Assembly (NCBI RefSeq): GCF_033115175.1
Contig: NC_084844.1
Location: 35,683,885-35,747,884, forward strand
Direction of reading: 5' to 3'
DNA from: Lepus europaeus
Taxonomy: Eukaryota > Chordata > Mammalia > Lagomorpha > Leporidae
Length of the DNA stretch: 64,000 bases
Under the pieces are notes generated by a model. It worked only from the letters and a program-made list of their open reading frames with translations. It had not been told where the DNA came from and did no database searches. Shown here piece after piece: positions 11,461 through 23,691 of the stretch. Each line of letters begins with the position of its first letter. Position 1 is the stretch's first letter. The translations under genes and the position numbers were made by a program.

Positions 11461-11759
11461 TTCAAGCAAGCTTTTCATTTTGAAAAGATTCATAGACAGG
11501 CCGCAGAGACAGAGCATACACTTCTGGCATCCCTCACACCCTCCTCCTCCTGTTGCCCACTCCTGCGGCAGCAGCTGGGCTGTCTCCTCTGCGGTCCTCA
11601 GTTCTCCCGGATGTCTTTGGTTCTTCCCTCCTGCCCTTTTCTGCTCCCAGATCCCGTCCAAGACCCCATGTGACATTTCGTCACCGGGCCTCCTCAGGCT
11701 CTCCCGGGCTGTGACAGTCTCAGATTCTCCCCGTGATGGCCATTCTGAGGGCTGTGATG

Positions 11760-12260
11760 GTGTTAAAGAACACTACCCCAGCGTTTTGTAGAATGTCCCT
11801 CAACTGGGGTTGTTGGGCTTTTCCTACGGTCAGGATGGAGTCATGGGTTTGAGGAGGAAGGACCTGGACGAGAAGTGTCACTATCATCACCTCGCATCAC
11901 AAGCACCCGTCATCAGGCTGCCACCACTGACCACCTGAGCGAGCTGGCATCGGCCAGGTGTCCACTGTAGTCACGCACACCCACACGAAGTCACTACACA
12001 CTGAGGTGTGCCGCTCCACCTCCTTCAGCACGGAGCATGGGCATGAATACTGGGGCCTCTCACAGAATGGTCTGTTCTCTGCCATGAGTTTGTTTATATC
12101 ACTGTAACCTCATGGATACTGATGTTATACTTCGGGTTGTAATCCAATAGCAAGTTATTTATTACGTTGCTAAAGCTGTTGCAGCGTTGGCCAGTAGGGG
12201 CGCTCTCTGCAGGCGGCTGTGTTTCTTTGCCAGGACATCAACGCTGTGCGCATCTCACAA
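11760..12260 (+). repeat. Ancient interspersed repeat, family not assigned
   Basis: Segments such as TTTTGTAGAATGTCCCTCAA and GTTGTAATCCAATAG match my memory of a mammal-wide fossil repeat that I cannot name. Confidence 0.4.
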
Positions 12261-12424
12261 AGGAGAAAACCGAGGTGAAGGGGCTGGGGGGAGGGGTTGG
12301 GCCTCTCCCCAACTTCTGGGCAGCAGATATGACTAACACTCACCGTCTCCTCTGTATATAATCACAGACACACATACACACAAGGCTTTAGTGCTTTAGA
12401 AGTTTGCAACTATTCGGATTTATC

Positions 12425-12750
12425 TCTCTCTCTCTAAGATTTACTTTATTTATTTGAAAGGCCGAGTTATAGAGAAAGAGAGGAGGAGACAGGGAGAGAG
12501 AGGACTGGTTCACTCCCCAGATGGCCACAAGAGCTGGGGTTGGGCCAAGCTGAAGGCAGGAATCAGGAGCTTCTTCTGGATCTCCCAGGTGGGTGCAGGG
12601 ACCCAAGCACTTGCATCTTCTGCAGCTTTCACAGGTACATTAGCAGGGAGCTGTTTCAGAAGCAGAGCAGCCAGGACTTGAACTAGCGTCCACAAGAGAT
12701 GCTGGCACCACAGGCGGCAGCTTAACCCACTACGCCACAGTGCTGGCCTC
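12425..12750 (-). repeat. CSINE
   Basis: A minus-strand copy with GATTTATC at both flanks as a likely target-site duplication. Confidence 0.88.
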
Positions 12751-12965
12751 TGATTTATCGTCATGCAGTTTTTGACAATAGTTCTTTATTCATAACTCTG
12801 TGTGTGTGCATCTAGTTTGTTCCCACAAATTCTTGATGATAAATTTTCATTCATTCTAATAAATGCTTTAATGTTGGGCATTCTGGTTATTTCAAATTTT
12901 TGCTAATTGATTCAACATAGACAAATAACTAGGTAAAAAAATTAAAGTTAAAAACTAAAGGGGAT

Positions 12966-13337
12966 GGGGTCAGCACAGTGGCATAGCAGGTAAAGCAGCC
13001 TCCTAGTGTCAGCATCCCTGCCAGCATTCCATACGGGCGCCTGTTCGAGACCCAGCTGCTCCTCTTCCCATTCAGCTCCTTGCTGATGCCCCTGGGAAAG
13101 CAGCTTAAAAAGTCCCTGCTTGGGCCCCTGCACCCATGTGGGAGACCCAGAAGAAGCCCCAGGCTCCTGGTTTTGGATCAGCCCAGCTCCAGCTGTTGCG
13201 GCCATTTGAGGAGTGAAACAGCGGAGGAAAGAATCTCATTCTCTCATTCTCTCATTTATTCTCTCTCTCTCTCTCCCTCTCCCTCTCCCTCTGCCTCTCT
13301 GTAACTCTGCCTTTCAAATAAATAAATAAATCTTAAA
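12966..13337 (+). repeat. CSINE
   Basis: A plus-strand copy with a small internal duplication near the start (AGCATCCCTGCCAGCATTCC). Confidence 0.87.
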
Positions 13338-13353
13338 AAAAAATAAAAGTAAA

Positions 13354-13640
13354 GGGGCAGGTGTTCGGCCAAGCAGTTAAGACACCTACATCTCTTATCG
13401 GAGTGCACAGGAGAAAGCACTGTTTGAATCCCATCTCTGATCCTGATTCTAGCTTACTGCTAACACACATCCTGGGAGGCAGCAGGCGATGGCTCAAGTG
13501 GTTGGGTCTCTTCCACCCAGGTGGGAAACCTGGATTGAGTTCCTGTCTCCTGGGCACTGGGGAGTGAACCAGCAGATGGGAACTTTCTGTGTCTGTCTGT
13601 CTTTCAGATGAATAAAATACATTAACTTTTAAAAAATTAC
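13354..13640 (+). repeat. CSINE (older subfamily)
   Basis: Begins GGGGCAGGTGTTCGGCC. It is diverged and shortened. Confidence 0.82.
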
Positions 13641-13645
13641 ATTTT

Positions 13646-13902
13646 GGGGGCTGGTATTGTGGTATAGCAGGTAAAGTTGCACCCTGCAAAGTCGGCATCC
13701 CATATGGGTACCAGTTTGAGTCCAAGCTGCTCCTCTTATGGTCTTGCTTCCTGCTAACAGCCTGGGAAAGCAGTTGAGGATGGCTCAAGTGCTTAGGTCC
13801 CTGCACCCATATGGGAGACCCAGAAGAAGCTCCTGGTTCTTGGCTTCAGCCTGGCCCAGTCCTGGCTATTGTGGCCATCTGGGGAGTGTACCCGTGGACT
13901 AA

Positions 13903-13948
<46 letters not shown>

Positions 13949-13996
13949 TGTCCCTCTCTCTGTAACTCTTTCAAATAAATAAATCTTTAAAAATAG
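13646..13996 (+). repeat. CSINE with expanded (CT)n
   Basis: A plus-strand copy with a roughly 40-base CT dinucleotide run and AAATAAATAAATC tail. It is the third CSINE in direct tandem order. Confidence 0.88.
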
Positions 13997-13999
13997 AGT

Positions 14000-14984
14000 T
14001 GAAACACTTTGAAAAAATGCACAGTGATGCCTAAAGACATGTGAAGGTTGTGAAAGTTATTCACAGGTAATGAAAAATACAAATGCTTTGCAAACAGCAG
14101 CTGCAGAAGCCAGCTTTCATTAGTTCTCAGGACTACACTGCTGACCAATCTGGTTTTGGGCAAGTGTGTGAGGCACACTGGCACCTGCTCTCACACCTCT
14201 TCCTGCACTAACTCCACAGCCCAGACCGCCTAGTGCGCACGCAGGCCCAGATGCACCTGCTGCTCTCTGGCTGAGCACTACAGAAAGACAGCAGTGTCCT
14301 CAAAGGAAGTCCCCAGCTGCTGACCAGACCATTTTTCTCTCTACTCCACTTCTGTGCTGCAGCCATGCCTGGTTGTTTGCAGGACCCTGGAACTAGAGCG
14401 AGTGTCCCCGAGGTTTGTTGTGTTCTCAGCCTACCTGGGAAGCTCCTGTGTTGGCCTGCACAGCAGGAGCTGTCTGGGTGTGCTGCCTGACATTTGTGCT
14501 TTCCACCACCCTGCCCCTTCTTTTATCTCTCCTGACCCTCAGAACAACCCTATGATGGGTTAAGGAATCTGTGCCCAATATACAGAGGAGGAAACTGAGG
14601 TAGGGAGGTTAAGTGGCCAAGCTTGAGGCAGAGTCACAGGGCTAGGACTTGGGCCTCTTACTCTCTCTATCCAGTGTTCCTTCTACATACCCTTGCTGCA
14701 TCCTCTCTTGGCTCTGGTCTCTTCCTGGAGGATACTCACCCTGTCTCTTGCCAGGCCTGGGTTGGTAGCTAGGCACCTCTTCAAAGCCAGTTGTCTCTTT
14801 GCATCTGCCAACAAAAGAGGAAGCAGCAAAGAGCTGAGGGGGCCTACACTACTCCCCTCTCACCACAACAGCAAGGCCAGAAGCAAGGTAGGGATAAGGT
14901 CAAACCAGTGCCAGTACTGATACCCGGGAGGCCCAGAAATACAGCATCAGAGAGCAGAGCTGCTTTCTCAAACTTGGCACCACT
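14000..14984. other. Unique stretch, no gene
   Basis: Ordinary non-coding sequence between CSINEs. A plus-strand MIR is visible at about 14.51-14.65 kb (GAGGAAACTGAGG core). No gene recognised. Confidence 0.5.
14515..14650 (+). repeat. MIR
   Basis: Contains the MIR core GAGGAAACTGAGG followed by the AAGTGGCCAAG..CACAGGGCTAGGACTTG order. Confidence 0.7.
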
Positions 14985-15312
14985 GGGGTGAGTGTTGACA
15001 TGGTGGTTAAGATACCACTTGAGACTCCCACATCCAATACTGGATGTGGGATGCCTGGTTCAAGTCCTGGCTCTGCTCTCAATTCCAATTTCCTGCTAAT
15101 GCAGAACCTAGGAGGTAGCTCAGGCAATTGGGTTCTTGCTACCAAACGGGAGACCCAGACTGAGTTCCAGGATCCTGCATGTGGCCTGGCCTAGCAACAG
15201 CTATTATGGGCATTTGGGGAATGAATCAATAGTTGGTAGATCTCTCTACATCTCTGTATCTCTGTATCTCTCTCTCTCTGCCTTTCAAGTAAAATGGAAA
15301 ATTTTTAAAAAG
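14985..15312 (+). repeat. CSINE (older subfamily)
   Basis: A diverged plus-strand copy beginning GGGGTGAGTGTTGACATGG. Confidence 0.82.
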
Positions 15313-15618
15313 AGGGGCAGGTACTGTTGTATAACAATTGAAGCCACTGTTTGAGATGCCCACAGCCCATGTCACAGTTCCTGGGGTTCAGTCCTGGCTT
15401 CCATGCCTCTGACTCAGCTTCCTGCTAATGTGCCTGGGAGGTTCCTAGCACTTGGGCTCCTACGACGTTCATGGGAGACCTGGACTGAGCTCTAGACTCC
15501 TGGCTTCAGCTTTGCCCAGCCCCAGCTGTTGTGCCCATTTGAGGAGATCCCTCTCTCTCCCTTTCTCTATCATTCTATGTTTCAAACAAACAAAAACCTT
15601 AAAAAAAAGAAAAAAAAG
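15313..15618 (+). repeat. CSINE (older subfamily)
   Basis: A plus-strand copy immediately after the previous one, beginning GGGGCAGGTACTGTTG. Confidence 0.82.
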
Positions 15619-16949
15619 ACTAGGGCTAAGCAGTTGCCAGGATGAGACTTGCCCTGCCCAGAGCCAGCCTGGGGCAGGCACCCTCTTCTTGGCCTGGGGT
15701 CTAGGAATGGGCTATGGAAAGTGCAGCTCCGATAGCACCGCAAAGAACCAGGTAGGAGGCAAAGAGGGAGCAGCAGTCAGAGGGGTCCTCTCCCAGTTCA
15801 GTCCATCCTCCCTCCCCTAAGTATTTGTTCTCTTCTCCTATACTTTTTTATGCAATCAGTCTGCTTCCTTCCTGTGATCAATTTTGAAATTTACCCATTT
15901 TCCAGGTCAGCACCAGAAAAGCTGAAGCCAGTTAAGGACAGCCCCTTCTCCAGCGTGCAGCTGAGTTACTCAGCAAAGCTCTGCAGGGAGTTTACAAGCG
16001 CAGCCGGCACAGGTGCGTCAGCAGGCGCGCTCATGCCAGCGCCCATACTTGTCAGTCTCAATGCACTGGATACCCAGTGAATGCTTTTGCCATTACTTCT
16101 TCACTGACAGCTGTCCTGTGAGGTGGAACAGTTATCTGTGGACAACAAGGCTCAAACAGGTTATGGTCCGACCTCAGAACATTTATACACTGGTGATTCT
16201 CACAGCGTGGCTCTGAACATCGCCTCAGAACTTTCTAGAAATGCAAATCCTCAGCTGCACCCCCAGACCTGCTGCACTGAAACCCTGCGGGTGGAGCCCA
16301 GAGGTCACCTCTGGGTGCTCCGAGCATGCCCAGATTTGAACACCACTGCCCTGCACTCCCTCACCCATTCAAAGACCAAGGTGAGTGAAAGTAGTGGCAT
16401 TTTTCTCTTGTGGCTGGAAACCCAGTCTGGAAGGCAGAAGTCTACTCAGAATTCAGAACAGCTTTTGATCCAGTTGCCCTGAAATCGTTGTGAACAAAGT
16501 CAGAAAGGGTCGAGGAGACCAGTGAGGGCAGAGGCAGGTGATGGCATCACAGCGTCATTCCAGGGACACAACAAGGACCAGTGGCAGTTGACACTTGCAC
16601 CGAGGGACAGCCAGCAGGCCAGCGCAAATGTGGCAGCAGGTGTCCACAGCGGAGCCTCAGGGCCGGGCCCAGCTGGATCTCAGTGGTGTGGAAGCTGGCC
16701 TATCAGCTCAGTACGTCTCACAAAACTGGCAGGGATGGCAAATATGCAAAATAACGGAATGGAGACCCAAAATGATTTGGATTGGCCAGACACAGACTGA
16801 ACTACAGAATACAAGCCACAGACACCACACCCAGTTAGCATAGGCTTTTCACAGCCCAGGTGCACCTGCCAGGGTGGAGGGATCAAGAAGGAACTAAATT
16901 CCAACCTGCATGCCACTCACTCCTACCAGAAGAATATGAGCCTTTTTTC
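15619..16949. other. Unique stretch with MIR and MER5 relics
   Basis: No gene recognised. A MIR-like core lies at about 16.08-16.17 kb and a MER5-like hAT relic at about 16.19-16.34 kb. The remainder is unassigned. Confidence 0.45.
16190..16335 (-). mobile_element. MER5-like hAT DNA transposon relic
   Basis: TTTCTAGAAATGCAAATCCTC followed by CACCCCCAGACCTGCTGC matches the MER5 inner order. Orientation is less certain than identity. Confidence 0.5.
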
Positions 16950-18430
16950 TTTTTTTTTTTAATTAAAATGTTTTAAGACACATAAAAATTGTACAATGGG
17001 CACTATGTACAGTTTTGATACATGTGTACATGGTGTGCTGCCTATTCAAGATAAGTGTATCTATCTCCTCAAACATTTAACATTTCTTATGGTCAAAATA
17101 TCCAAAATCCTACCTTCTAGGCTTTTTTGGATAGAGAAACACAAAGTGTATAATGTTATCTGTAGTCACCCTACTGCGCAATGGGACACCAGAATGTCTT
17201 ACTCTTACCTGTATTTAGTACCTGTAATTAACCTTTCCCTGGCCCTCTATCTCCACTTCCCTCTCCACCCACTGGTAACCATCATAGTACTTTCAGCCTT
17301 TAAGATCACTTTCATTTCATTTTAATTCTTTTAAAGATTTTCTTTATTTATTTGAGAGGTAGAATTACAGACAGTGAGAGAGAGACAGAGAGAAAGGTCT
17401 TCCATCCGTTGGTTCACTCCCAAATGGCTGCAACAGCTGGAGCTACGCCAATCCAAAGCCAGGAGCCAGGGGCTTCTTCCTGGTCTCCCATGCGGGTGCA
17501 GGCACCCAAGCACTTGGGCCATCTTCCTGCTTCCCCAGGCCACAGCAGAGAGCTGGATTGGAAGAGAAGCAGCCAAGACTAGAACCAGCACCCATATGGG
17601 ATGCTGGCGCTGCAGGCAGAGGATTAACCTACTGCGCCATGGCACCGGCCCCAAGATCACCTTCATTTTAGACATGTCATGAGAGATCACATGACACTGT
17701 CTTTCTGCGCTCCGCCTATTTCACTTAATCTGATGAGGCCCAGTTGCAGCCATGCTGTTGTGAACACAATAGCATCTTTTTGACGGTGAGTAGTCTCCCA
17801 CCATGCCCATGCACCACATTTTCTGAACCCTTTCAACAGTGGAGGCACACTTAGGCTGTTTCCATTTCTTGCCTACTGGGGACAGTGCTACAGCAAACAT
17901 GGGAATGCAGCTGTCTCTTCAACAACCCCATTTCATTTCCCTTGGATTGCAGACCCAGGAGTGGGATTGCTGGATCATATGGCCATTCTATTTTCAGTTT
18001 TTAGGAACTTCCACGCTGATTTCCATAATGGCTGTACTTTTACATTCCTACCAACCGTGTGCAAGGACCCCTTTGCTCCACATCCTCACCAGGACTTGTT
18101 ATCTTTTGTCTGTTTGCTAATAGCCAGTCTAACTGGAGTGAACGGATATCTCACTGTAGTTTTGATTGGTATTTCCCTGTTGATGAGTGACACTGAGCAT
18201 TTTTCTGTTGCATTTGTGTGTCTTCCTTTGAGAAATGTCTGTTTAGATCTACTGCCTATTATTAAATTGGATCATTTAGATTGGTTGTTTCTTTGCAGTT
18301 GAATTATTTGACTTCCTTCTATATTATGGATATTAACCCCGATTAGGTGCATAGCTTGTAAATACTCCCCTCATTCTGCACTTTGGCTCTTCACTCTCTT
18401 GAATGTTTGCTTTGCTGTGCAGAAACTTCA
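16950..18430 (-). mobile_element. L1 3' part, minus strand
   Basis: Contains the antisense form of L1 ORF2 and 3' sequence, for example GTGGGATTGCTGGATCATATG and TTGATTGGTATTTCCCTG. It is interrupted by a CSINE at 17319-17652. Dead. Confidence 0.8.
17319..17652 (-). repeat. CSINE with TSD
   Basis: Flanked by AAGATCACTTTCATTT (17303-17318) and AAGATCACCTTCATTT (17653-17668), one mismatch. Confidence 0.93.
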
Positions 18431-18757
18431 TTTTTTTAAGTTTTTATTTATTTATTTTCATTTTATCTTAAGGGAAAAGAGAAGGAAAAGAGACAGAGAG
18501 ATCTTCCATCTGCTGGTTCACCCCCCCAAAAGGCTGTAACAGCCAGGGCTGGGACAGGCAAAAGCCAGGAGACTGGAACTCCATCAGGGTTTCCCGTGTA
18601 AGTGGCAGGGACCCGAGTAGCTGAGCCCCCACCTGCTGCCTCCCAGAACGCAGATGAGCAGGAAGCTGGAATCGGAAGTGGAGCTGGGACTTGAACCCAG
18701 GCCCTCTGATATGGGATGGAGCTGCCTCAAGCCGCGGATTAACCGCCGCCTGCCCCC
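18431..18757 (-). repeat. CSINE (older subfamily)
   Basis: A diverged minus-strand copy, the last SINE before a long SINE-free region. Confidence 0.82.
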
Positions 18758-19184
18758 TCGCCTGCTCTCTCCAGGTAAGTTGTGAGCCAAGGAGCTGCTA
18801 GTTCCCTTTAGCTTGAGGTGCATTTCTGGAGGATTCCTGACTAGGAACCCAGAGGCTGGCTGAGGAGAGGCCATAACCCCCCTGGGGTGGCCTGGCCCTC
18901 ATTCCTCAAGTGGGAACCACCGGGGACCAACTGCCGCCCTGGGCTCAGCTGGCGTCCTGTCTGCCGCAGGGACGGTCCTCGCAGCTGCACAGCCAAGTCT
19001 GCCTCACTCCCCACCCAGCTGAAGGGGGAAGGCGGGTGCCCCTCCTCTGCCGGCGGGTGAGGGGAGGGCACGGGGGTGCGGGCCCAGCCTCCACAGCAGC
19101 TGTGGCAGGTGGGGAGGGCACCGTGACCCTTGGTCCACCTCCCTCTGCTCCCAGCACAACGCCCTGTGTGTCTGTATTTGTGTG

Positions 19185-19480
19185 TCACCCAGCAGAGATT
19201 CACTGAGCACCTGCCGCAAGCCAGGCCATGTTCTAGCAGCAACGAAACAACAGTGAACAAAACAGCTCTCACTGGCCAGTGAGGAGACACAATGCCCACA
19301 GATAAGTAAGTAGGGCAGTCACAGCACGTCAGATGCTAACAGGGACAACAGAGGGAGGCAGGAGGAGCCAGCAGAGGGGGTGAGAGGGCCTTGCCCAGGG
19401 TCGGAAAGAAGGGGAGGAGCCAGGAAGAGAGTGACTAAGCGACTGGCAGGCTGCAAGAAGTGGCAGGTGTGACCTCTGCG
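19185..19480 (+). repeat. L2-like relic
   Basis: TTCACTGAGCACCTGCCGCA then CAACAGTGAACAAAACAGCTC follows the order of LINE2. Confidence 0.5.
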
Positions 19481-21839
19481 GGGGAACGGGGCGACACCTG
19501 AACTAAGGAGGAGGATGACTTAGAACAGTGCCAAGCCCCATGTTCCGCTTCCCAGGCTGATCCTTCACCCCCCACCCCGCCCCTACAGAGCCTGCCCTGG
19601 GCTCTCTCAGATCCGGTTTTCCCTGCCTGTGAATGGGAGGGAAGGGAAATGACCCCCCAGCCCGGCTGGGGGATGGGGAGAGGGACGATACCTCTGTGTG
19701 ATGGCAGAGATGTTGCCCAAGGCCACAGTCCGGTCCCCAGGGTGCTGATGGAGGCAGGAAGCAGAGCACCTGGGAAGTCAGGCAGGCCCTGAGGGAGGGG
19801 CCTGGTGCAGGTGAGTTTCCACCAGGGAGGAGGGGGTGTGGGGTGCAGAAGGTCTGGAATACAGGGGTGCTGTCCAGGGGGACCTGGGGAGCCCTGGGCA
19901 TCTCTGGGGTCAGGGAGCAGGGCCTAAGGACAAGCCACTCTGAAACCCCAAACCAGCCTGAGGCTCAGGCTCAGCCCAGGGCAGGGCCCAGCCTTGACAC
20001 CAGCAAAGGCAAGGCAAGGCCAAGGGCAGCGCATGGCACTCCTGAAGATGGCATTGTTGGGGAGGGGGAAACTGCACCAGACACGGCCCCATGGGAGGCA
20101 CTGGGGGAGGGGCATTGGGGGCGGGAAAGCCTCAGACACAAGTGTTGGAGGGAAAAGAGCAACCCCCGGGCTCTGTTTAGACAAGCGAGGCCGCTTGTGC
20201 CCCTGCCTCTTTCCATGTTGCTGTCCCTGGAAAACTGACCCAGGAGAGCACTGGAAACTGAGGGCTCCCAGCCCCACAGCAGTTCCCTCCTCACCTGCAG
20301 AGGTGGTGAGGTGGTGATGTGACGCCCCCCGCAAGAGGACATGAACCTGCAGGCCCACAGCCCAGCTCAGGAAAGGCTGGACTAGACACAGGCCCTGCCA
20401 CCGCCGCCCCCGAGTGGCCAGGCCAGGGAGGCTGGGGCTTGTGACTCCAAAGGAGGCCCTGCAAGAAGTCAGTCTCTCTCCTCCCCAACCCGGCCCCTCC
20501 ACCCTCCACCCTCCTGGACGGCACTCAGGCCTCCCTGAGAGAGCCTCCTGATGCAGACGGAGCTCACACATTATCCTAAGCTGGGGACAGTGTCCCCTTG
20601 CCCACACGACCCCCAGGTTCCGGCCCCTGGGGCTGGGGAATGCTCCCCCATCTTGTCAGGTCCCCTCATCTCACAGCGTTCTCACTGAACCTTGAGCAAC
20701 CCAGCTGTGGCAGGAACCTGTTCCCGACTTCAATCCCTGGCCCGTGAGCCGGTGCCAGCAGATGGGCGTTACCGGACCCCAGGAGGAGACACTAGCGGGA
20801 GGAGGCACCCTGGGGACAGGAGGGGGAGGTGACAGCCCACAGCCCTTGCTTCCCACCTCGCGAGGACTCACTGTGTCACTGTCTGGGGCAACCCTGGGAG
20901 GTGCCCGCCGCGCTCCGCTGGGACCTGGCGGAGCTCCGGGAGCGGTGTTGACCGGACAGGTGGGGACGCTGCCCCGTCCGCTGTGAAACCAAAGGGGTCA
21001 CAGAACACAGCAGGCTCGCGGCCTCCCCGCGCCGGGCGGCGGCCCAGCCCTCTGCAGGTCACTTCACAGGTAGGGAAGCGAGGGCCGAAGCCGCACAGCT
21101 GGGCTCTGAACCCAGGTGTCTCTGGTTGCACAAAGTGCACGCTTTCACTCAGCAGGACCTCGCCAAGCACGACCGCGGAGACGCGCAGAGCGGGCGGAAC
21201 CCCGGAGACAGGCAGCCAGGCCGGCGGGCGCCCTGCCTTAAATCCGCCCGGCGGCAGGGGCCGGGGCTCCGCGCCGCCGCCCGACGCCCAGACCCCAGGT
21301 CTGACCGACCCCAGACCCCCACCTAGCGGTGGGAAGGAGCCACTGCCTGCGCGGCCCATGCAGCTCACAGGCCCCTGGGTAGCAGAAGGGTCCCGGGCAA
21401 ACACGGTTCTGCAAGCAACGCACGCCCCTCCCTGAGGGCAGGTTCCCCGCAGGAGGCCCCCCCCAGCGCGTGCGCACTGCTGTGCCTTCCCTCTGGCTCT
21501 CCTTGCGGCAGCTCAGCCACAGACCCCCCAGCCCCAAGTCATGGGCCCCCTGCGGCCACCCCAGTCTAACCCTTCCCCGCAGTCTAGGCCGGATTCCTAG
21601 GACTCAGCCAGCCTGTCACCCCAGAAGGGTATCCTTCGGGGCAGGAGGGGTCACCCCTCCCCGGCAGGATCAACCCCGGCTCTGCCTCTGGGCCGACGAA
21701 ATAGCACCTCCAGGTCACCCTCTGAAGGGGCAGGAAACAGCGCACGCAAGCCCATGAGCTAGGTACTAGAATCTCCGCGGGGGAGGGGGCCAGAAGTGGG
21801 AAGCTGACCCCAGATCTCTCTGTCACTGACTGCACCTCA

Positions 21840-22540
21840 CCCAAGAGGGCGGAGTGCCAACGAGGAGCTCCCTGGAGAAGCAGCCAGTGGGCTGAGTTTT
21901 GAAGGAAGGCAGGAAAGGGTGTTGCAGGTGGAGGGACGAGCAGGCCCTGAGGCAAGGTCACCAGGATTAACCCGGAGCTGGCCAGTGCGGTGGTACCCTG
22001 GGATGGGAGGCAGGCGGGTGGCCAGAGGCAGGACCCACGCAGGCCCCACTGCCAGAGGAGTGTGCACTTGACCCCAGAGCAGTAGAAAGCCTGTGGCAGG
22101 AATGTTCTCTGCTGCACAGGAAACAGTGGATCGCAGGCATGCGAGGAGGCCCCCCCAAGGGTCAGGGACAGAGAGCCTTGCCCTAGCCTGGAGAGTGGGC
22201 CAGGCTGAGGCCGCAGAGGCCAACTGGTACAGACCGCCTGGGGAACAGAGAATCACCCAGCACAGCAGTTAGAGGGGCAGCTGGGAAGGGCTGGAAACTT
22301 CTAGAGAGACCAGTCCTCAGGCAGGACACACACAGAGGCCCAAGGCCCTCTGGAGCGCTCTGCAGCAGACCCCAGACAGACACGGGGCAGGGGCTTCCAG
22401 GCGAGAGCCTGGGTGGGAGAACCCTGGAGGGACAGGTGTGAGCCCTGCTTCCGAAGGATGCCATTCCTGCATTCTTTCATTCAGCAAATGCTGCCCCTGC
22501 CACTTCCATGTGTTAGCAGTGTCAGCTTTGGGGAACCAGC
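21840..22540. repeat. L2-like relics
   Basis: AGGGTGTTGCAGGTGGAGGG and CAGGCCCTGAGGCAAGG near 21.92-21.96 kb, and CATTCATTCAGCAAATG-type sequence near 22.48 kb, resemble LINE2. Confidence 0.45.
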
Positions 22541-22784
22541 CATGAGTCAAATGGACAACAGCCCCCCTTGACGAGAGAAGACAGTGACTGTGTAACAGTC
22601 AGAAACCTTAAACAAACACATCCCCTCCAAAGACGGGGAATGGCCGCACGTAGGGGTGGGACAGGACAAGGCTTGGCCCCAGCCAATCAGGGACAAGAGG
22701 GAGCCTCAGAGCCTTGACAGTAACCCTGGCTTCTGCACGGGGGTCTTCGTGCAGGCATTCCACGGTGTTGTGCGCTGGTGTGTG

Positions 22785-22945
22785 TTGAAGTATGTTTCTC
22801 TGTATGTGTACCGAGTGTGTGTGTGGGCAGGGAGGGTGTGTGGACATCTGTGTGTGGGGGGGTAGGTGTTGGTGTGCCCATGCCTGGGTCATGTGCCAGG
22901 CATTGTCTGTGGGGTGTCTGTGTGTGTGTGTGTGTGTGTGGGGTG
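22785..22945 (+). repeat. GT-rich low-complexity tract
   Basis: Imperfect TG repeats that end in a pure (TG)n run near 22917-22940. Confidence 0.85.
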
Positions 22946-23189
22946 ACTACTGGGTAACTTGTTCAGAATTCAGAGGTTTCCCAGAACACAAGATAGCAGT
23001 CCTAAAACCTGACCCACTGTGGGCAAATTTGGACCGCGGTGGGAGCCGCAGCCTGCAGGGGTAGACAACAAAGAACTGAGCAGCCAGTCCAAGGCTAACC
23101 AAAGACCAGCCGGAGACAGCCTCCCGCGAGGCCGGACCCAGACTCTGAGGCCTAGGAGCTGCAGAGCAGGAACCCTCAGGGCTTCTGGA

Positions 23190-23345
23190 CAGAGCAACCC
23201 ATGCGTGGGGGCAGCCAGACCTCGGGGTGACCCTGTGATCTACTTAGCAACTCTGCGGCCTTGGGTGGGTCCAAGCCTTGGTTTTCTCCTCTGTGAGATG
23301 GAGATCAGCACCCCGACTGCCTGCTCCGCCCTGAGAACCAAGTAA
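23190..23345 (+). repeat. MIR
   Basis: GATCTACTTAGCAACTCTG, CCTTGGTTTTCTCCTCTG and GAGATGGAGAT follow the MIR order. Confidence 0.55.
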
Positions 23346-23691
23346 GAAAAGAGTGCACAGGGCTAGGTGTGCAGTGGAGGACGACAGCTCCTGTGGGCCG
23401 GGGCTGAGGACACCCCGTTCAAGAGCGAACGGGCCTGCAGCAGCTCAGATCACCCTCTGGGCCCGGTCACTGTTCACACGCCAGAATCCCCTGCCTGGCC
23501 AGCGGCCCCTGGCACACCTGGCTGGCCTTGGCCTGGTCTCCAGGACTCTGGCCCTGAGTCAGCCTTGCTGCTCCCAGGGACGCAGCTTCCGGCCGGGTCA
23601 TCCAGGGCTCAGGACCCCGCCACAGAGGGCATGTGGCCCAGCCCCTTTGCCCTTTCCCAGGGAAGGCTGCGGCTCACCCATCATCACTTCA

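Larger units (their letters stand above)
10727..12424. other. Unique stretch with ancient repeats, no gene
   Basis: About 10.78-11.20 kb is AT-rich and repeat-free, with possible regulatory motifs. A MIR-like piece lies at about 11.38-11.46 kb. About 11.76-12.26 kb resembles an ancient mammal-wide interspersed repeat whose family I cannot name. The open frames show no recognisable protein. Confidence 0.45.
18758..23691. other. Unique GC-moderate region with ancient repeat relics
   Basis: No gene recognised. L2-like stretches occur at about 19.18-19.48 and 21.84-22.54 kb, a GT-rich low-complexity stretch at about 22.79-22.94 kb, and a MIR at about 23.19-23.34 kb. Open frames of up to 227 codons show no domain and overlap frames on the other strand. 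No young SINE is present. Confidence 0.5.

Noticed and set aside
12188-12206. CTCF-like GCCAGTAGGGGCGCTC
   Set aside because: It is one G short of the core spacing and lies in an ancient repeat.
19924-20607. 227-codon minus-strand frame
   Set aside because: No domain, no CpG promoter, and frames on both strands overlap it.
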